In this document: piece after piece, positions 13,560 through 24,934 of the stretch
Numbering within the stretch: the stretch's first letter is position 1
How the letters are laid out: every line of letters begins with the position of its first letter
From: Mucidula mucida
Taxonomy: Eukaryota > Basidiomycota > Agaricomycetes > Agaricales > Physalacriaceae
Direction of reading: 5' to 3'
Assembly (NCBI GenBank): GCA_015501055.1
Contig: JADNYV010000035.1
Coordinates: 186,001 to 250,000, forward strand
Length of the DNA: 64,000 nucleotides
Position numbers and translations under genes: made by a program
The notes under the pieces: model-generated
The model's input: only the letters and a program-made list of their open reading frames with translations
Told to the model about the DNA's origin: nothing
The model's database searches: none

Positions 13560-14010
13560 TGCTTTCTACGTTACAGTCAGAGGATTCCACGAAGCAGAGA
13601 ATGATGCTTACATTTATCGGAAGAAGGTGGTGTGGTGCTGAAGAGAGTCCGTCAAGGGCGTCCATTGTCAGTCATCGGATCGTCGTGCCGCCATGCCGGT
13701 CATTGTTTAATTAATTTTGCTACCTTTGCATTTTCGCTTTCGAGGAAGATGGTTGTCGCGCTCATTTTTGTGTGTTCTGCCCAGAAATTCTCCCATAGCT
13801 TGCGCTATCATTGGTCTGCAGCATTATTTGCCGTGTCCGCGTAACGTGCGCGCCCGTGTGGTCAAACCAAGCGAAGCTACGTCTACCATTGTACGATGAT
13901 CACCTCTCTACATTAGCTGGGGTATTTCTGGTCTACTGGGCACCTCTTGCTTCGCATCCCAAAGTGAGTTAATACTATCTTAACCCCGCACCGATTTCAT
14001 TTTCATCCTA
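13560..14010 (-). repeat. Duplicated 5' flank of F-box paralogue, copy 1
   Basis: The stretch shares blocks with 19120-19760: CGCTAT.CTTGGTCTGCA, GGTCAAA..AAGCGAAG.TACGTC, ACGATGATCACCTC and TTCG.ATCCCAAAG. The F-box genes therefore duplicated with several hundred bases of upstream DNA, probably including the promoter and the leader intron. Limits are approximate. Confidence 0.6.
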
Positions 14011-14435
14011 GTTCCATTGTTATCATTCAAAGAGTCTACTACTGCGCGGCTCGAATTGTAGCTCGTATCCAGTTCTACTGCCGATTGAAGGGCAAACACT
14101 CTTTCCTCCTTAGATGAATGACCATCTCCCGGTTGTAACTTTGGCTGGCAAGAACTCGTCTACAAGTCCCACTCACTCTGCTGTTCCTCATGACATGATG
14201 GCTTTCTACCGATGTATAAAGTTCAACCTTCAATGTCTTCAGTGCTCTCCGCCAATAATCGTTATCGCAGAACGACCTGCCAGCGAGAGAGCCATTTTGG
14301 ATGCACCGCGGAAGACCGTCTGATCTGTGCTCAAAGGTCTCTCTGCTTCCCCTCTGTTCGACTTGAATGGGCATGGTACAAAAACAAGCAATTTTAATCA
14401 AAGCGGACATGATAACAACGATTTAAATACATTGT

Positions 14436-16157
14436 TTAGTATATATATCTGTAAGAAATCCGAATCTCCAAGCCCTTGTTCATAAGTGCCTTGAATAGCG
14501 CTGTGTGCTCGTCCTTCTTGATATCATCTCCCCTCTGCTTTGTCTGTGCTTTGATATCCACTTCTCTGAGCGTCGCGATGCCGGACTTCTTCGCTTGAGC
14601 TGCAGATCGTGACTGGATCAGCCGTTTCACCGCCTTCAGCTGCCGAGGAAGTACGGAAACCCCGAGGCTTGTCAACGCTGGTAAAGGACAATCTGAGGCA
14701 TTTGTAGACAGAAGTTCCAAAAGTGGCGTTGGAATGCCATCAGCGAACAAGTGGAGCTGGAGGGTGGTGAGTTGGCTCTGAGCTGTGAGCAGTGCCACAA
14801 GGCGTTGCTCATCGACCATGCATCCACGGAATGCAAGCTCCGTCAACGTACAACCAGACCGCTGAAGAAATGAGAGGATACTTGAACGGGGCCAGAGCTG
14901 CTTTTCGCCGCCAAATGAGAGGGATCGGAGAGCGGGGAGCGTCAGATATTCGAAGAGTGCATCGTTTGCCGCATTTGTGACATGAGGTGAAAGGGAGAGC
15001 GTCGAAAGGAGCGTATGGGTAATGGTACGAAGGGTGCCGACAGCAGGAGTAATGGAGATGCGAGCAACTTTCAGTGTCTCGAGCAGCGGCGCGCGTTCTA
15101 GAAGATCCAACACTTGTGCAAGCGGTACGGCGGACCAGTGGTCGAGATGGTCAAGGAGGTGCAGACTGCGTAGGCGATGTCCTGCAGTGGATGTACCAGA
15201 GAACCACTGATCAATGTTCCGTGCTATCGTGGCTAACACCTCTACATTCGGTAGTGCGGAGACAATTCTTCGCCCGAATACTCCGTCGGCAACGTCAACC
15301 CGGGCGGTGTGGACTCCGTCGGTATGGGGAATGTCGATATTGCCCATGAAGGATCTGAAGTCTTCACTGTGTGCTTCAATATGGAGGGAAATGGTGTCTG
15401 CTCGTGGGAACAAGCGAATAAAGGTCTTCAGCGAGGCAATTGTATCGTCGCGATTGCCGATGCTACCATAATCGTTGTAATGGAAGAGTAGTTGCAAAGG
15501 CAGCAAAGATGTTCGCTGTAATCTGCCTTCCAGCAGCTTCCAATATGCAGTCCGCTCTTGAGGCGACCCAGATATCATAGGATGGGTGAATGACCTTTCT
15601 TCTTCGTCATCCGTGCCTTCCTCGTCATCCGTACCTTCCTCGCCGTCCGTACTTTCCTCGTCGTCATCGAAGTGTTCGCCTGAACCAATCAAAGGGATAG
15701 TGGTCCACAGACGAGCATCAGCCAAAGCCGTAGTACGCCACCGACGGCAGACCTGAAGGATGCGAGCACGGATGCTGTAGCAGGCAACAATTTCTTTGAA
15801 AACAGATCCCCGCGTGGGTTGGGAAACGGCGATGTAATGAAGGAGAATCTCGCTCAGGACCTCCACTGGGAGGGCGCGGGCGGGGGCATAGGCAAGGAGG
15901 GATTTATGGGTCTCGATAGAGGAGCGTAGACGCGTCTGCTCGGCGACCGCCTCTGAAATGAGTCGTTCGACGCTTGCCAGCTCGTCTTTGAGACGCTGTT
16001 GGCGCGACGCGAGCACGGAAAGATTCGCCTCTAGCAAAGATAGAGCCTTTTCATCCGACAATTGTGAGTCGGCAATTTTCTGGATTGTTTGATTGTCGTA
16101 AAGAAAGTTGGCCGGCACGACGTCCGTGATGCGAGAAGCATTCTGTTGAGAGTTCAT
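14436..16157 (-). CDS. F-box-like protein, paralogue 3, with acidic repeat expansion
   Basis: A single-exon 573-aa protein starting MNSQQNASRITDVVPANFL. The leader, coiled coil, F-box-like motif (ARALPVEVLSEILLHYI) and LRR-like C half are as in the other copies, ending IRISYRYIY. Between the LWTTIPLIGSGEHF block and the conserved SFTHPMISGSPQERTAY block it carries an acidic run built from repeated GTDDEE units (about 15595-15665). Paralogue 4 has one such unit, and paralogues 1 and 2 have none. This region is therefore a fast-changing hinge. The likely role is as for the family. Confidence 0.84.
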   Translation of the reverse strand: MNSQQNASRITDVVPANFLYDNQTIQKIADSQLSDEKALSLLEANLSVLASRQQRLKDELASVERLISEAVAEQTRLRSSIETHKSLLAYAPARALPVEVLSEILLHYIAVSQPTRGSVFKEIVACYSIRARILQVCRRWRTTALADARLWTTIPLIGSGEHFDDDEESTDGEEGTDDEEGTDDEEERSFTHPMISGSPQERTAYWKLLEGRLQRTSLLPLQLLFHYNDYGSIGNRDDTIASLKTFIRLFPRADTISLHIEAHSEDFRSFMGNIDIPHTDGVHTARVDVADGVFGRRIVSALPNVEVLATIARNIDQWFSGTSTAGHRLRSLHLLDHLDHWSAVPLAQVLDLLERAPLLETLKVARISITPAVGTLRTITHTLLSTLSLSPHVTNAANDALFEYLTLPALRSLSFGGEKQLWPRSSILSFLQRSGCTLTELAFRGCMVDEQRLVALLTAQSQLTTLQLHLFADGIPTPLLELLSTNASDCPLPALTSLGVSVLPRQLKAVKRLIQSRSAAQAKKSGIATLREVDIKAQTKQRGDDIKKDEHTALFKALMNKGLEIRISYRYIY

Positions 16158-16835
16158 CGTAATGTCTACGTGTGTACGTCAGATGTGTTCAGGCAGGCGG
16201 GAGTTCGAGCTGACCTTTACTGCAGTGATATACGTTGTGGTTCAGGAAGAGAGGTCCCGTTGGCAATAAACTCGATCACATGACCAATGTGTCATCTCGG
16301 CCGCAATACCTCGGGCCACTGTACATTCTAAGCCGAATCAACTTGAAACTGGTTTAGTCGTATACTGAATGCATCACAGTTCTTATCATTCCAAGTCATG
16401 GCAACGCTTACGGGCCAAAGTCATCGTGTCTCTCAGCGGTCCGGGATCCGTAGCTCTCCTTTCATCCATGATGTGGGTTGACGAGGATCCAATCGGCTCC
16501 GGTAAAGTCTAGGAGGAAGCCGTCGCATATGATAGGCCTCCAGGACATACGTTCACAATGAGGCGTGTAGCTGCTTATATCTTCGTGTGCCGTTTTGAAT
16601 AAATATTTTTATCCAAGCTCAAGGATGTCGTCCCACATAGCACAGTTCTCGAATGGTTTCTGAATGGCTTGAAGCAGAACGAGGGAAAGTGGTCATGGGA
16701 GCCTTCAGGACAAAACAGTGCCGTTATGCTCACCAGTGACTAAAACAGTGGCGCGCGACGCGGACTTGGTGAGCCGCTCAGATGTCATCGACAGGTGCCG
16801 CGGCCATCACTGCTCCCAATAAATAGGATATCATC
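16158..16835. other. Intergenic, no gene seen
   Basis: Upstream of F-box paralogue 3. No coherent reading frame. Unlike paralogues 2 and 4, its 5' flank does not show the shared duplicated blocks clearly. Confidence 0.35.
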
Positions 16836-17289
16836 ATGGTACTCCTCCGCCTTCACCGACTAAGATCGTCGCGTGGCTCGCCTCTACCGCTGTCGACCGC
16901 AGCGCCATTACTTACTGACACCTGTTACTGCAACTCTACCGCCATTGACTACGACTCGCCCACTATCACTACCAAACGTGTGCCACCCATCCATTTCTCC
17001 GCCTGCTACTCAATATACTTATCCTCAACCAGGCTTCTGCCGCCACAACTCGAACAGAGCCTATCATAAAATCCAGTGTCCCAATCGTGTTCGAGGCCCT
17101 GCAGCAGCGCGAACAGCATAATGAGACGTCAGAGAGGAAGCTGACGGCGCTGAAACGACGGCTGGATTATGAGGAGGTATTTAGGGCGCCGATGAACAGC
17201 GTGGAGAGCCCGGGACTAGAACCTGACCGCGGATCCAGGGAGCAAGCGCCAAGGTTAAAGGACGCAGTCAACGCCGAGTCACCGTAAAC
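16836..17289 (+). pseudogene. Remnant of an unknown gene with a coiled-coil-like tail
   Basis: A Pro/Thr-rich stretch (YDSPTITTKRVPPIHF and, in another frame, PPATQYTYPQP) is followed in a third frame by VFEALQQREQHNETSERKL and KRRLDYEEVF, ending at a TAA at 17285-17287. The frames do not join without breaks. The last ~100 bp are shared with 11640-11760. I do not recognise the family. Confidence 0.35.
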
Positions 17290-17401
17290 TAGGAAAAGAT
17301 GTCGTCTAGAGAATCTCGCGCTCTTCCACTCCAATGGGCATGATTTAAAATAGGCAATGAATATGACAGCGCGCGTTATAACTAAGATCTAAATACACTG
17401 C

Positions 17402-19120
17402 TCAACGTACATATCTGTAAGAAATCCGAATTTTCAAGCCCTTGTCCACGAGTGCCTTGAATAGGGAGATGTGCTCGTCCTTCTTCGTGTAATCCCCCCT
17501 CTGCCAACTTATCTGTACTTCAATGTCGATTTCTCTGAGCATCGCAATGCCGAACGTCTTCGCAGATCGTGACTGGATGAGCCGTTTCACCGCCTTCAGC
17601 TGCCGCGGAAGTACGGAAACCCTGAGGACCGTCAACGCTGGTAAAGGAAACTCTGAGGCGCCCTTGGGCTTGGCAGAAAGAAATTCCAGTATTCGCATGG
17701 GAATGGGTGCACCGTCTCCTTCGCCATCAGCGAAAAAGTTGAGCTGGAGGGTGGTGAGTTGACTCTGAGCTGCGAGCAGCGCCACAAGGCGTTGCTCATC
17801 GACCCGGCATCCACGAAATGCAAGCTCCGTCAACATACAACCAGACCGCTGAAGGAATGAGAGGTTACTTGAACAGGGCCAGAGCTCCTTGTCCCCGCTA
17901 AACAAGAGGGATCGGAGAGCGGGGAGCGTCATATGTTCGAAGAGTGCGTCGTTTTCGTCCTTCGTGACATGACATGAAAGGTAGAATGTCGAAAGAATCG
18001 TATGGGTGACGGCACGAAGACTTCCGACCGAAGGAGTATCGGAGATATCAGCAACTTTTAGTGTCTCAAGCAGCGGCGCGCGATCTAGGAGATCCAACAC
18101 TTGTGCAAGCGGTATGGCGGCCCAGTGGTTCAGATAATGGAGGAGGTGCAGACTGCGTAGGCAATGTCCTGCAGTGGATGTACCAGAGAACCACTGATCA
18201 ATGTTCCGTGCTATCGTGGCTAACACCTCTACATTCGGTATTGCGGACACAATTCTTCGCCCGAACACTTCGTCGCTAACATCAACTCGGGCGGTGTGGA
18301 CTCCGTCTGTATAGGAAATATCGGTGTTGGCCATGATGGATCTGAAGTCTTCACTGAGCCTCTGTGAAGCTTCGATATGGATGGAAATGGTGTCTGCTCG
18401 TGGGAACAAGCGAATGAAGGTCTTCAGCGAGGAAATTGTGTCGTCGCAAGCGCCGCCGATGCTACCATAGTCGTTGAAATGAAAAAGTAGTTGCAAAGGC
18501 AGCGAAGATGTTCGCTGTATTCTGCCTTCTAGCAGCTTCCAATATGCAGTCCGCTCTTGAGGCGACCCAGATATCATAGGATGGGCGAATGTCTTTTCTT
18601 CTTTGTCATCCGTACCTTCCTCGTCGTCATAGAAGCGTTCGCCTGAACCTATCAAAGGGATAGTGGTCCACAGACGAGGATCACCCAAAGCCGTAGTGCG
18701 CCACCGACGGCAGACCTGAAGGATCCGCGCACGCATGCTGTAGGAGGCAACAATCTCTTTGAAAACAGACCCCCGCGTGGGTTGGGAAATGGCAATGTAA
18801 TGAAGGAAAATCTCGCTCAGGACCTCCCCTGGCAGGGCGCGGACGGGGGTATAGGCAAGGAGGGATTTATGAGTCTCAACAGAGGAGTGTAGACGCGTCT
18901 GCTCGGCGACCGCCTCCGAAATGAGTCGTTCGACGCTTCCCAGCTCGTCCTTGAGACGCTGTCGGCGCGATTTGAGCACGGAAATATTGGCTTCTAACAA
19001 AGCTAGAGCTTTTTCATCCGACAGCTGGGACTCGGCAATTTTTTGCATAGTTTGATTGTCGCAAAGAAAGTTGGCGGGTACAACGTCCGTGATGCGAGAA
19101 GCATCCTGGTGAGAATTCAT
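17402..19120 (-). CDS. F-box-like protein, paralogue 4
   Basis: A single-exon 572-aa protein starting MNSHQDASRITDVVPANFL. It has a coiled coil, an F-box-like ALPGEVLSEIFLHYI, ILQVCRRWRTTALGDPRLW, one acidic DDEEGTDDKEE unit and the LRR-like half ending IRISYRYVR. A leader intron (GTAAGC...GTAG, about 19131-19177 on the plus strand) precedes the ATG. It lies in a duplicated block with paralogue 2 that covers both 5' and 3' flanks. The role is inferred from the family: SCF substrate adaptor. Confidence 0.84.
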   Translation of the reverse strand: MNSHQDASRITDVVPANFLCDNQTMQKIAESQLSDEKALALLEANISVLKSRRQRLKDELGSVERLISEAVAEQTRLHSSVETHKSLLAYTPVRALPGEVLSEIFLHYIAISQPTRGSVFKEIVASYSMRARILQVCRRWRTTALGDPRLWTTIPLIGSGERFYDDEEGTDDKEEKTFAHPMISGSPQERTAYWKLLEGRIQRTSSLPLQLLFHFNDYGSIGGACDDTISSLKTFIRLFPRADTISIHIEASQRLSEDFRSIMANTDISYTDGVHTARVDVSDEVFGRRIVSAIPNVEVLATIARNIDQWFSGTSTAGHCLRSLHLLHYLNHWAAIPLAQVLDLLDRAPLLETLKVADISDTPSVGSLRAVTHTILSTFYLSCHVTKDENDALFEHMTLPALRSLLFSGDKELWPCSSNLSFLQRSGCMLTELAFRGCRVDEQRLVALLAAQSQLTTLQLNFFADGEGDGAPIPMRILEFLSAKPKGASEFPLPALTVLRVSVLPRQLKAVKRLIQSRSAKTFGIAMLREIDIEVQISWQRGDYTKKDEHISLFKALVDKGLKIRISYRYVR

Positions 19121-19760
19121 TCTATCGGCTTTCTACACCTCAGTTAGGGGCCTCTATGAAGCGAAAGACGAAGCTTACATTGATCGCAAGGAGGCTCCTA
19201 GTGGTGGTTCTAAAAAGAGTCGCGTGCCTGTCAATAGCGTCATGTGACCGGTGTGTCCTGCCGACCCCGGCCATTGCTTTGAACTATGCGGCACATGGTA
19301 TTTCGGCACTTAGTCTCTAGATTTAGTGGGATTTTACAGTCCTTTGGAGCTACGTGTACGATCAAAGGATTGCATTGATTCTCCCTCTGTTACTCTCCTT
19401 TCCCCCAGGGCCATATCATAATGTCTCTCAGGTCTTCGTCTGTTGCAACCGGGAAAGACGATTGTGTTCATTTGTCAGTGTCTTAAACATCGCACCAACT
19501 TCTCGCGTCTGTCTATGCATGTTGTGTTCATGTGGTGTTCGCTATTCTTGGTCTGCACCATGAGTCACGTCAAACCCAGAATCTCTCGCGCCCCGCTGGT
19601 CAAAGGAAGCGAAGTTACGTCAAAATCAACTACCCACCCTAGTACAATGATCACCTCCCCAGATTCGTTTTGGTATCTCTAGTGTCTCTCTGGCCACCCT
19701 AATATGAAGGCTCGTTTCGAATCCCAAAGGAAGCTGATATCTCTTTACCGCTCCTAATCC
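19121..19760 (-). repeat. Duplicated 5' flank of F-box paralogue, copy 2
   Basis: Matches 13560-14010 in several blocks, in the same order and orientation relative to the F-box start. See that entry for the shared blocks. Confidence 0.55.
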
Positions 19761-19938
19761 CGCAGACGAGTCCCGGTACGATGAGTGGCGGAAGGAACTG
19801 GCCCACCGGGATGCTTTCTTGAAAGAAGAGTTTGCAAATCAAGGATGATATGAAGGATGTTATAGATTCGAAGGGTATCAACTGTCATTAACTTTGTTGG
19901 CCTTGATCACGGGAACCATGTCATCCTCTCCCCCCCCT

Positions 19939-20589
19939 CTATCTCGATGTGTACTTGTCCAAATGGAGCAGGATAAAGGAAGCTAGGATGTAGTCCACCA
20001 CCGGCATTCCGCAACTCGTGATGACCAAACCAAGTTCCTCCTCCGATGGCTGCCCATACGCAACCGGGAAGCTCATGCTCACATCATCCGCCCAGCAGAG
20101 CGCGACCCCGTATCGTTCATGGTCCCGCCAATGAAAACGTCCCAGCGGGGTGTCCATCGCAGTAGCCTTTCTATAAAATATCGTGAGTTCGGTGAAAACA
20201 TGATCGTTAGACTGGACCGCACATTCCATTCTCGAAATTCAGCTTTTCAGAAAGTCTCCGCACATCATTGTTGTCCCTCGCAGCGTAACAGAGGGGGTCC
20301 TCCTCTCCAGGAAAGCAATAACCGACTGCATTTGTAGATCATATAGTTCGATGGAGTCGCAGGGAGTCCCGTTGTGGGCGATGATGTATGCTGGAATTCC
20401 AGTAGAAGCCAGGTTAATGGTAGTGTCGTACACGTTTCTATTGCTGAACGTGAACACTGATGGAGGAGTGGGGTTGGCTAGAGTTGTGATACCGCACAGT
20501 GAGGGTCCCATGGTAGCGAGCGCGTATCGTTCAGCGAGCCCTCTTGTATGCTGCATTTCCAGGACCATATTTCCGGCAGGCCTCGACAA
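19939..20589 (-). CDS. DUF6593-like protein, frame interrupted once
   Basis: Two minus-strand segments fit together as one domain. 20589-20239 reads VFTFSNRNVYDTTINLAS, PAYIIAH, a short linker, then VTLRGTTMMCGDFLKS. 20229-19939 reads KATAMDTPLGRFHWRDHERY, WADDVSMSFPVAY and ELGLVITSCGMPVVDYILAS, followed by a short tail. This order (a FSNxN...T start, a G-T-DFLK centre, an R-W-x(n)-Y strand and a hydrophobic LxI...D.IL..F end) is that of the DUF6593 domain common in agarics, whose function is unknown. A TGA lies between the two parts (about 20236-20238). A GTGCGG...TATAG intron candidate at about 20213-20162 does not restore the frame with the first segment, so either the true splice sites differ or the gene is broken. 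Confidence 0.6.
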
Positions 20590-20681
20590 CTCCGCGATCT
20601 GTGGTTGCCAGCTCTTGCTCGACGTCCCTGCGATCAGCAGCTCCGGGAAACAGGGAGATACGGTCTTAATACCAAAGTGGT

Positions 20682-21235
20682 TTACTCGAGAGAGACAAAA
20701 ACTGTATTGTATTTTAGTTGCCGAGAAGACTGTCGAGAGATACCATGTATGGCACGCCTACTTGGGAAGAGAGTCTGTACAGAAGTGAGCACCAGAAGGA
20801 CATTATCCCATGTTCTGCCGAACTCCTTGGTACGTACATAAGATGGATCGGCCATGACCATACGCGCTCCCCGAAGTCGAAAACAAATAGCTGTTGATCG
20901 ACATTGTTCTGCAGAATCGTACGCGGCCAACGGAAATTGAAAACGTACCTGAACCATCAAATGCCCATTGGTGCGATGCGCAGATTCAACTTGCTAAAAG
21001 GCCTGAAGGCCACTCCTATTGGCGATGCTTCCGCCTTGGTTGCGAGTTCGTGTTCGTAGTAGACCAGGCTGACCATGGTGGTAGCCGTTGAAGCTATCAC
21101 CGAAGCCAGTCCCTGTACACCCAGGGATCCCCGACCGACAAATCCGATGAACGTGATGGGATTGAAACTGGGATCGATGTCCCTATAGTCAGCATCGGGG
21201 CCCACAAGACATTGACGACATTCCCAACCTTGCTC
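20682..21235 (-). other. Possible exons of an unrecognised gene
   Basis: The minus strand has a frame from an ATG at 21205 with a hydrophobic stretch (GVQGLASVIASTATTMVSLV) and a basic tail (AFRPFSKLNLRIAP) that ends just before a GTACGT donor-like site at about 20950. A further frame at 20960-20682 may continue it. I do not recognise the protein. It could be an upstream part of the DUF6593-like gene or a separate decayed gene. Confidence 0.25.
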
Positions 21236-21239
21236 ATGA

Positions 21240-22435
21240 TCAATCCTGTTTCCAAGAAAGCTGCGTGTTAGACCGGTGATTCAAAAGTCAAATACAAGCC
21301 TTTCATCGATGAAGGACACCGGTATCACGGTCTCTCGGGATGACCTACACAACGCCGTCAATCAGATTACTCCAACAGTCCAAATCGACAAAGTATACAC
21401 GCCGTTACGTATGAGAACTAGCCATGTTTCGCAATATACAGAGATGGAGATAAGCGTTTTGCTGAGACAATTTCCCACGACACCGTGCTTGACCTGTACA
21501 ACGAAACATTAATCCGACATCAGTTCCCTAGCTGCGCTATCGTAGATCTTTAATATGCGCCACGACGCGATGCGCTAACTCAAGGAGCTACGTGGAAACG
21601 ACGCGGCCATTTCAGCGCCCAGTAAGTCACATAGCCGCAAAGCGAGCGATGTCAACGAGACCGCCCGTGCAGGTGAGATATTAACTCACCTCTCTTCAGG
21701 TGTCCCTGCACCGATGCTAAACTTCCAAGATGCGACGCAACTATTTGAGATTCCGAGAAGTGCGGGTCAGTGACCCAACGAGGCGAACGACATATTTGGT
21801 CTGAACCCCCTTGAGAATGTACCGTCGGCACTCCCACGACGAAAGTGTACTAGGAACGGTCATATTCTTCAAAGTCAGGAAAGCGCAGTCTTCCGACGTG
21901 ACAGACAATTGAGCCGCTTGACGCACCTCAAACGCGCGACAGACGCGTCGAAGATACCGATTCGTCGCCCATCAGCGAGTGATTGTACGCTTGAAATACT
22001 GGTCCGCGTTCATTCACTGTCGAACTTTCCAGTCGACGCGTTGGGCGCGATTCTCAACGTCACTGGAATACGGTTACAAGTGATGTGTTCCACGGAATAT
22101 GACGCCTTTCGAGGAGGGATACATGCTATCATGATATTGTTGTATACCTCTGACGGGCAAGCTGTTCCGACTAGAAACCCTAACCCACGTTGATAAACAT
22201 TCTGCTGTCAATCCCATACAAGATGATGACAGCTGCGGGTCACTACGACGAGTATGAAGTAACAAGATGCGGACACGAAGTGCTCGGTACATCCAGATGG
22301 AGGTCACCATGTCCGACGCGTTTTTTGAAACCTACACGCTCGATAAGTTCCGTCCGAGCGGCGGACACGTTCACTACAACGAAACAATACTTGTCTTCTC
22401 AGGTAAATTACCAGGCTACGGTCTGCTTACCATCA
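21240..22435. other. Intergenic, no gene seen
   Basis: Several short overlapping frames on both strands, none with recognisable motifs or a consistent exon structure. Confidence 0.4.
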
Positions 22436-23047
22436 TCAGATGTAGTAGTATTTCCTATGCGAATGAAACACGTTTCCGGCGGGCGCTGGAGTAGCAGAAT
22501 CGCCATCATCACTCTTCCTGGCAGGCCCCGAAGATGCAGGCAGAGAATTCTTTTTCTTGAGCTGCAGCTTGACTTTCTTTTGCTGTGCACGGTCGGCTAT
22601 GATGGACGCTTTTTTTTCTTTCTGACATCAGGTCAAATGAGTGACAATTAGCAATAGCAACAAGCGGTCTCACCAAACGCAGTTTCGAAGCCGAAGTTTT
22701 TTTGGGCTGTGAGGACACGGCGGCCTATGGAGATATCATCAGATGTCCTTTGCTCCAGCTACCACGTCAACGTCAAGACATACCTGTGCAGTGTGATGTT
22801 TCCTGTCTGCTTTGACATTCGTTTTGGCTTCTTGTTGGTCCACGATTTGAGCGGCAAGGTTGACGGCGCTCTGTAATCGTATTGCCGTTTGTTTTTTATC
22901 GAGCGAGCAAAGGCGAACGGGAATCACCTGGCTGTCCAGGAAATGTTTGACCTGTTTTCCTTTTCCTTTGCTTTTGGGTCGAGAGGACGGCCCGCCACGA
23001 CTGCTCGTTACAGTCATCGAGTTTCTCTGTGTACCACAGGATATCAC
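22436..23047 (-). CDS. Basic, lysine-rich hypothetical protein (at least three exons)
   Basis: Three exons join cleanly in phase 0: from 23047 or further upstream to 22784, 22724-22674, and 22621-22436. They carry SSRGGPSSRPKSKGKGKQ, a helical LQSAVNLAAQIVDQQEAKT, then KKTSASKLRL, KKASIIADRAQQKKVKLQL and a C terminus SHRKYYYI. Introns are 59 and 52 nt with GTATGT...CATAG and GTGAGA...TCAG ends. The charge pattern suggests a nuclear or nucleic-acid-binding protein, but I do not recognise the family. The true start is probably in an upstream exon; a good candidate lies at about 23110-23190 (a frame with RLKWFRKSMRRKHHLDFVI), but I could not fix the join. Confidence 0.6.
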
Positions 23048-23720
23048 GAGGAGACAGTTTTGGTTAGATGATGGTTTGTGGCAAATAGTTCAGGACAGGC
23101 ACCATCGCGGTTTGATTGACCGTGCACGTGTTCTTGGATGACGAAATCGAGGTGATGCTTCCTCCGCATCGACTTCCGAAACCACTTCAACCGAGCTCCT
23201 GCAAATGCACTCGAGACCCTTGACTATTACTTGCGCCGATTTGACGCAACTTACCAAGATGTGCCTGAGATCCGACGAACTTGTACCGAACGATGATCTG
23301 ATGGCTCGCTCTTCAATCTGTTCGACTTATCCTAGCAGTCATGGTGACACTTACAGTACTTCGTTTGGTCTATATCCAAAGGACCCTCGTCGTCATCATC
23401 TAACTACCACAACCGATGAAAAATGTCCTGATTTGCCGCGGCTTGATATCATGGGACAGGTGTCCTTTGGAGACGGTACCGCGTCTGGGATCCTGTTCGT
23501 TTACTCCTTCGTTCGGAATTAACTCGACACAGCGATATGTCAATTGACGGGAGTGTCATTTGTGTTCCGTAGTCTGTGCTTACCGACTGCTAGAGTATAA
23601 AGCCTTGGAATCGCTGGCAGAAATTGTCATCTCCGTCTCCTCCCTCGTCGGCTTTCCATCTCTCATCTAGACACACACTACTGCATTTCGTCACCTTTCA
23701 TCTACAACATCAAAGCCAAC

Positions 23721-24244
23721 ATGTGCCGTATTCGCCAGTGCGCTTTCATTCCTGCGAGTGAGGTCGATCCTTGGCTCACTCTCTGTTGCAGAGTCCGCAA
23801 TGTCTACACCAAGTGTGGCCATGGAATCAGCCTTGTACGTGCCGTTCCCGCTATTCGTCGTCGTACCTTCTGAGATGATTTTCTCTTATAGCCCGAGGAA
23901 CTTGTGAGGTCTTTCCTGCAAGCTTGTCTTTCTTCTCATCTAGCCCCAGATCCGATGCGAATCGAGAAACTGCCGTTTCAGTCTCTTCCACCCCAATGCG
24001 TGCAAACCACCACAATGTCTCCAGACTTGTGCTCAGTAGTAAGTTCTCTTATCCAATTCGTTCAGCCGCCACGGGGCTGATGCTGGACGTAGCAAGAAAT
24101 TTCCGGAACAATACAGTATGTCTCCTATTCATTTATCGCCGCCTCTCTGAAAGCTATGAAGGTCCTCATATCAACTCTTACTGTCAAGCCTGTCTTGACT
24201 ACCAGCAGCAACAGGCAGCTCAAGCTCGGGCAGGCCGCCGTTGA
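23721..24244 (+). CDS. Small Cys-rich protein with five exons
   Basis: Exons 23721-23834, 23892-23903, 23950-24038, 24093-24115 and 24162-24244 join in frame to a 106-aa protein. It starts MCRIRQCAFIPASEVDPW, then NVYTKCGHGISLPEEL, IRCESRNCRFSLFHPNAC, CLQTCAQYKKFPEQYSPHI and NSYCQACLDYQQQQAA. The spaced CxxC/CxxH-like pairs resemble the small Cys-rich, possibly zinc-binding, agaric protein family with a CGH...LPEE start and a C..C.Q......YSP.I..YC..C end. There is no signal peptide, so it probably acts inside the cell. Exons of 12 and 23 nt are unusual. For exon 3, an acceptor six bases earlier (start 23944) would add Pro-Gln; 23950 is preferred by family resemblance. Confidence 0.75.
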
Positions 24245-24934
24245 GTGTTGCGAAGATTATATACTCAATGCGCCACCATGCCGATAATCAATCATTACTT
24301 TAAATCAATGTAATCACTGATAATGGTGGTAGTGGTGCCTGTGCCACCTACGTGTATCCACAGCATCTTAGAAATAGATATCGTGTTTCGATTGCAATGA
24401 TACTTACTACTAATAGAGGCAATGCCAATCCTGTGTTGCTTTATTCATTGATGCCGCTCGTGCCTACATCACATTATATCTTGAATAGTGTTGGGGGCTG
24501 CGTTCTGCGGCTCGATAAGTACCTCACAAATTGAGCGTGTCTAGATCGGAACGCATACTATTGGCTTTGACGAGGACCGTGATGCCGGCAGAGCGCGGAG
24601 GGTCCCTTGAGCGATGTGGGTCGTAGTGTTCAAAGAATCTCCGAAGACATGACAGCGTCTTCTGCAACGGTATTTAAACGGTATGGTACGTGGCATGGCT
24701 CTGTGCTCTGGCTACTTTTTTTTTACCACAATGTCGGTAATAGTAGCCGCTTAGCTATGACCTTTAGCTCACCTCCCTCATGACCCACCTTCCGATTCGA
24801 TGTCAAGTCGGTGTTTCGACGTCCAATGTTAGCCGAGTCATGTGATCGCTGCCTATATAAAGACCTCGGACCGGCAATTTTAAATTCGCGTGGATCTTGT
24901 CCTCTTACTGTCACGACTTTTGACGACTTTAACG
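24245..24934. other. Intergenic, no gene seen
   Basis: Between the Cys-rich gene and the MFS transporter. A T-run lies at about 24716-24724, and a TATATAAAG stretch at 24853-24861 is a plausible TATA element about 80 bp before the transporter ATG. Confidence 0.4.

Noticed and set aside
13557..13665. N-terminal extension of F-box paralogue 2 (start at 13665)
   Set aside because: The extension is the conserved leader intron read through, and the paralogues agree only from the MNS start.
22190..22651. A 153-codon plus-strand frame
   Set aside because: Low-quality composition; it overlaps the last exon of the minus-strand lysine-rich gene, which joins three exons cleanly.
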